Positions 62,394 through 64,000 of a stretch of DNA of 64,000 bases are shown piece by piece. The stretch covers positions 283,664 to 347,663 of the forward strand of contig NZ_FOLT01000003.1 in assembly GCF_900112455.1 (NCBI RefSeq). The letters run 5' to 3'. Origin of the DNA: Alkalibacterium subtropicum. Its GTDB lineage: Bacteria; Bacillota; Bacilli; Lactobacillales; Carnobacteriaceae_A. The position numbers and the translations under genes are program-made. The notes beneath the pieces are model-generated. The model made no database searches, was not told the DNA's origin, and saw only the letters and a program-made list of their open reading frames with translations. Numbering within the stretch: the first letter of the stretch is position 1; each line of letters starts with the position of its first letter.

Positions 62394-62762
62394 TTACGGT
62401 CTGACTTTTTTCATGAAATCATCTTTATCTACGATCGCTCGTTTGTGGGTCGCTTTGCCGATCAGTTCTTCATCCACATACGCTTCTATCTCATAGGTAA
62501 AGACTTTTCCGCTTTTATCGGTCTGCTGTGCCTTAACAGAAACGACCTTATTTAAAGCTGTTGGAGCGAGGTGCTGGACACTGATTTCCATCCCCACTGA
62601 TGTATCCTTCTCGTTCAGTTCTTCTGACATTAATGTCATGGCCGTGTTCTCCATATAAGCGATCAAGTGCGGTGTAGATAATACAGGCAAGCCACCTGAC
62701 CCTACTGCTTCAGCTGTATCTGATTCTTTCACTGTAAAAACTTTTTCAAATGCATTGAACAT
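62394..62762 (-). CDS. FlK-like hot-dog thioesterase
   Basis: The 122-residue hot-dog-fold protein has STPHLIAYMENTAM, the helix of fluoroacetyl-CoA-thioesterase-like (FlK) proteins with its conserved Glu, then VGMEISVQHLAPTALNKVV. It would hydrolyse short acyl-CoA thioesters. The start is the ATG at 62762, with GTGGAGGG about seven bases ahead. It is monocistronic. Confidence 0.85.
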   Translation of the reverse strand: MFNAFEKVFTVKESDTAEAVGSGGLPVLSTPHLIAYMENTAMTLMSEELNEKDTSVGMEISVQHLAPTALNKVVSVKAQQTDKSGKVFTYEIEAYVDEELIGKATHKRAIVDKDDFMKKVRP

Positions 62763-62847
62763 TTGCCATCCCTCCACTTTGATTTCATCGATCTGAGTGT
62801 ATACTCTAATAATAACGAATGACGGTCACTTTGCAAAATAGTATACC

Positions 62848-63117
62848 CTACTCTTTTTTCTTAAGGAAAGCCAACAGCTGCCTGACGACCAGTGCTAGAA
62901 GTGATGACGAAAAGCCGACAAATCCAAGGTTCATCAGCAGGCTGCCCAGAGGGTAATTTATCGCCTGTTCTTTTTGAACGTTTCTCAGTTCCTGTGGAGA
63001 ATAGCTGTTTATGTCCTGTAGCGGCGCAAGATTCGTCCACAAAAAGTAACCTATGATCATGACTACAGCACTCACTACTGCTCCAGCGACTAACCATTTC
63101 GTTGTCCTGTCTTTCAT
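62848..63117 (-). CDS. Small two-helix membrane protein
   Basis: The 89-residue protein has two predicted membrane helices (about 9-28 and 57-85) joined by a polar loop with two Q-rich turns, and a basic C-terminal KKKE. No family is recognised. AGGAGAAA precedes the ATG. Confidence 0.7.
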   Translation of the reverse strand: MKDRTTKWLVAGAVVSAVVMIIGYFLWTNLAPLQDINSYSPQELRNVQKEQAINYPLGSLLMNLGFVGFSSSLLALVVRQLLAFLKKKE

Positions 63118-63247
63118 GTTTTTCTCCTTCTGCTTTTAGTTTATGTAATCATTGTGATTATATTGAAATGATCGTTCCCTTTGCTCAAGTATATCATAAA
63201 TATTTTGAGCGTTTGAGTAGACTCATCTACTAAAGTTTCTCAAAGGG

Positions 63248-63274
63248 GAAAGCAAGCGCCGGGCGCTTGCTTTC
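63248..63274. repeat. 13-bp perfect palindrome
   Basis: GAAAGCAAGCGCC and its exact complement are separated by one base, without a T-run on either side. It lies in the ~500-base gap between the membrane protein and the IS element, which otherwise shows only short hairpins (for example AAGCAAC/GTTGCTTTTTT around 63353-63400). Confidence 0.6.
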
Positions 63275-63489
63275 ATTACAAAAGATCTTTGACTCATTGA
63301 AAAAGTATCGTTCTGTCTTGAATTGCTTTTCAGAAAAGACTATTCAACATAAGAAGCAACATCTTAGGTTTATGCCCTTCTGTGCTGTTGCTTTTTTGCT
63401 AAGGCACCCTGACTCTTGGCGCATGACCTTCACCCACGGCTTTCTCTCCTGAAGGGCACGCAGGCTCTTATGTCTTTATGTTTAACTCT

Positions 63490-63641
63490 GAATTTCAGCT
63501 TAAAAGTCAATCAAAACCACCAGTGTGAACTGGTGGTTTGCTCTGCGGCTGAAAGCCTCGTATGCCGGCCTCGGCCTAAAAGGCCCACTGAATCGGTTTC
63601 CCTTTTGCACCACATTTACTCACTGATTCTAAAAGAATCGT
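63490..63641. mobile_element. Right end of an IS200/IS605-family element
   Basis: The perfect hairpin AAACCACCAGT-GTGA-ACTGGTGGTTT (63514-63539), followed by a GC-rich segment with GGCCT/AGGCC pairs, is the subterminal structure expected at the 3' end of an IS200-type element, where TnpA binds. It directly follows the tnpA gene. The exact cleavage site was not determined. Confidence 0.65.
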
Positions 63642-64000
63642 CTATTTCTTTTTGTTTTTCTTCCCTGTAAAGGGATCATATTCTTCAAACAAGGTTAGCT
63701 GATCGCTCATGTAGTCTTCTCTCAGCTGATTTCTAATGTATTCTTGTTATTTGTTTTTTATTTCTTCCGACTGTATCAACGAAATAGCCGCGACACCAAA
63801 ACTTTCTATTGCCATATCTATATTTCAGGTTGGCATGCCGATCAAAAATCATTAAGCTGCTCTTTCCTTTTAAATAGCCCATAAATTGCGACACGCTAAG
63901 CTTTGGAGGGATACTTACTAACATATGAATATGATCTTTACAGGCATTGGCTTCATGAATCTCCACATCCTTTCGTTCGCATAATTCTCTCACTATTTTC
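63642..64000 (-). pseudogene. tnpA: IS200/IS605 transposase tnpA, frameshifted and cut by the window edge
   Basis: The first visible part (to 63733) reads KDHIHMLVSIPPKLSVSQ, FMGYLKGKSSLMIF and RGYFVDTVGRNKKQ, with the HUH motif HIH. One extra A near 63750 shifts the frame, so that ITRIH-stop replaces the tyrosine helix. The original continues in the next frame as EYIRNQLREDYMSDQLTL, then FEEYDPFTGKKNKKK and a stop at 63642. The catalytic tyrosine is thus severed from the HUH domain, so the copy should be inactive unless frameshifting or a trans copy helps. The N-terminus is outside the window. Confidence 0.88.

Noticed and set aside
63353..63400. Terminator-like AAGCAAC/GTTGCTTTTTT hairpin as evidence of a plus-strand gene
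   Set aside because: No ORF with an RBS precedes it; the loop is long and it may belong to the IS flank.

Overview
The window reads as a chromosomal segment of a low-to-moderate GC Gram-positive bacterium, most likely Lactobacillales and plausibly Carnobacteriaceae-like. The pointers are lipobox lipoproteins, RBSs of the AGGAGG type, a mannose-type PTS run by sigma-54 and a LevR/ManR activator, an FMN riboswitch on the riboflavin operon, a T-box (rather than a SAM riboswitch) on the methionine transporter, and a staphyloxanthin-type carotenoid cluster. No rRNA, tRNA or CRISPR array was seen. The taxon is inferred from gene content, not from a marker gene.

Layout. 1-6 kb: the start of a TrmH-type rRNA methyltransferase, an M23 murein hydrolase, two coupled GNAT acetyltransferases and oligoendopeptidase F. 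6.19-7.15 kb: nineteen tandem 51-bp units that look structural rather than coding. 7.2-15 kb: a complete sigma-54 circuit made of rpoN, a four-gene mannose-family PTS with a clear -24/-12 promoter, and levR. 15.3-17.3 kb: two related lipoproteins with a bactofilin-like repeat domain. 17.5-22.6 kb: catechol-dioxygenase-like catE and crtM-crtP-crtQ-crtO, with no crtN nearby. 23-31.9 kb: OFA-type MFS carrier, AEC carrier, a taurine/sulfonate-like ABC operon, CoA-disulfide reductase with a rhodanese tail, and a divergent LysR gene. 32-34.1 kb: PspC-like, CorA and ZIP-like membrane proteins, followed by a second, decayed tandem array. 34.7-39.2 kb: ribD-ribE-ribBA-ribH-HAD phosphatase under an FMN riboswitch with two terminators in series. 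39.25-50.8 kb: a twelve-gene collinear block (SDR, alpha/beta hydrolase, KAS III-like protein, livHMGFK-type ABC transporter, CoA-transferase, second hydrolase, TetR regulator, thiolase). 51-54.1 kb: metNPQ with T-box. 54.15-57.7 kb: a cutC remnant, ackA, an intact cutC and an APC permease. 57.9-63.1 kb: GNAT, metallophosphoesterase, esterase, CBS protein, thioesterase and small unknowns. The right edge is an IS200/IS605 element whose tnpA is frameshifted.

How it fits together. Several transcription units carry their own visible switch: sigma-54 plus LevR for the PTS, FMN for riboflavin, uncharged tRNA for methionine uptake, and a FadR-like TetR operator plus convergent cre sites for the twelve-gene block. 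That block is the best candidate for an undescribed system. It pairs a branched-chain-amino-acid-type importer with enzymes able to oxidise, cleave and CoA-activate a short oxo-acid or ketone-like compound and end at acetyl-CoA. The 51-bp array, its lone relative near 22.75 kb and the decayed array near 34.3 kb are the most unusual non-coding features.
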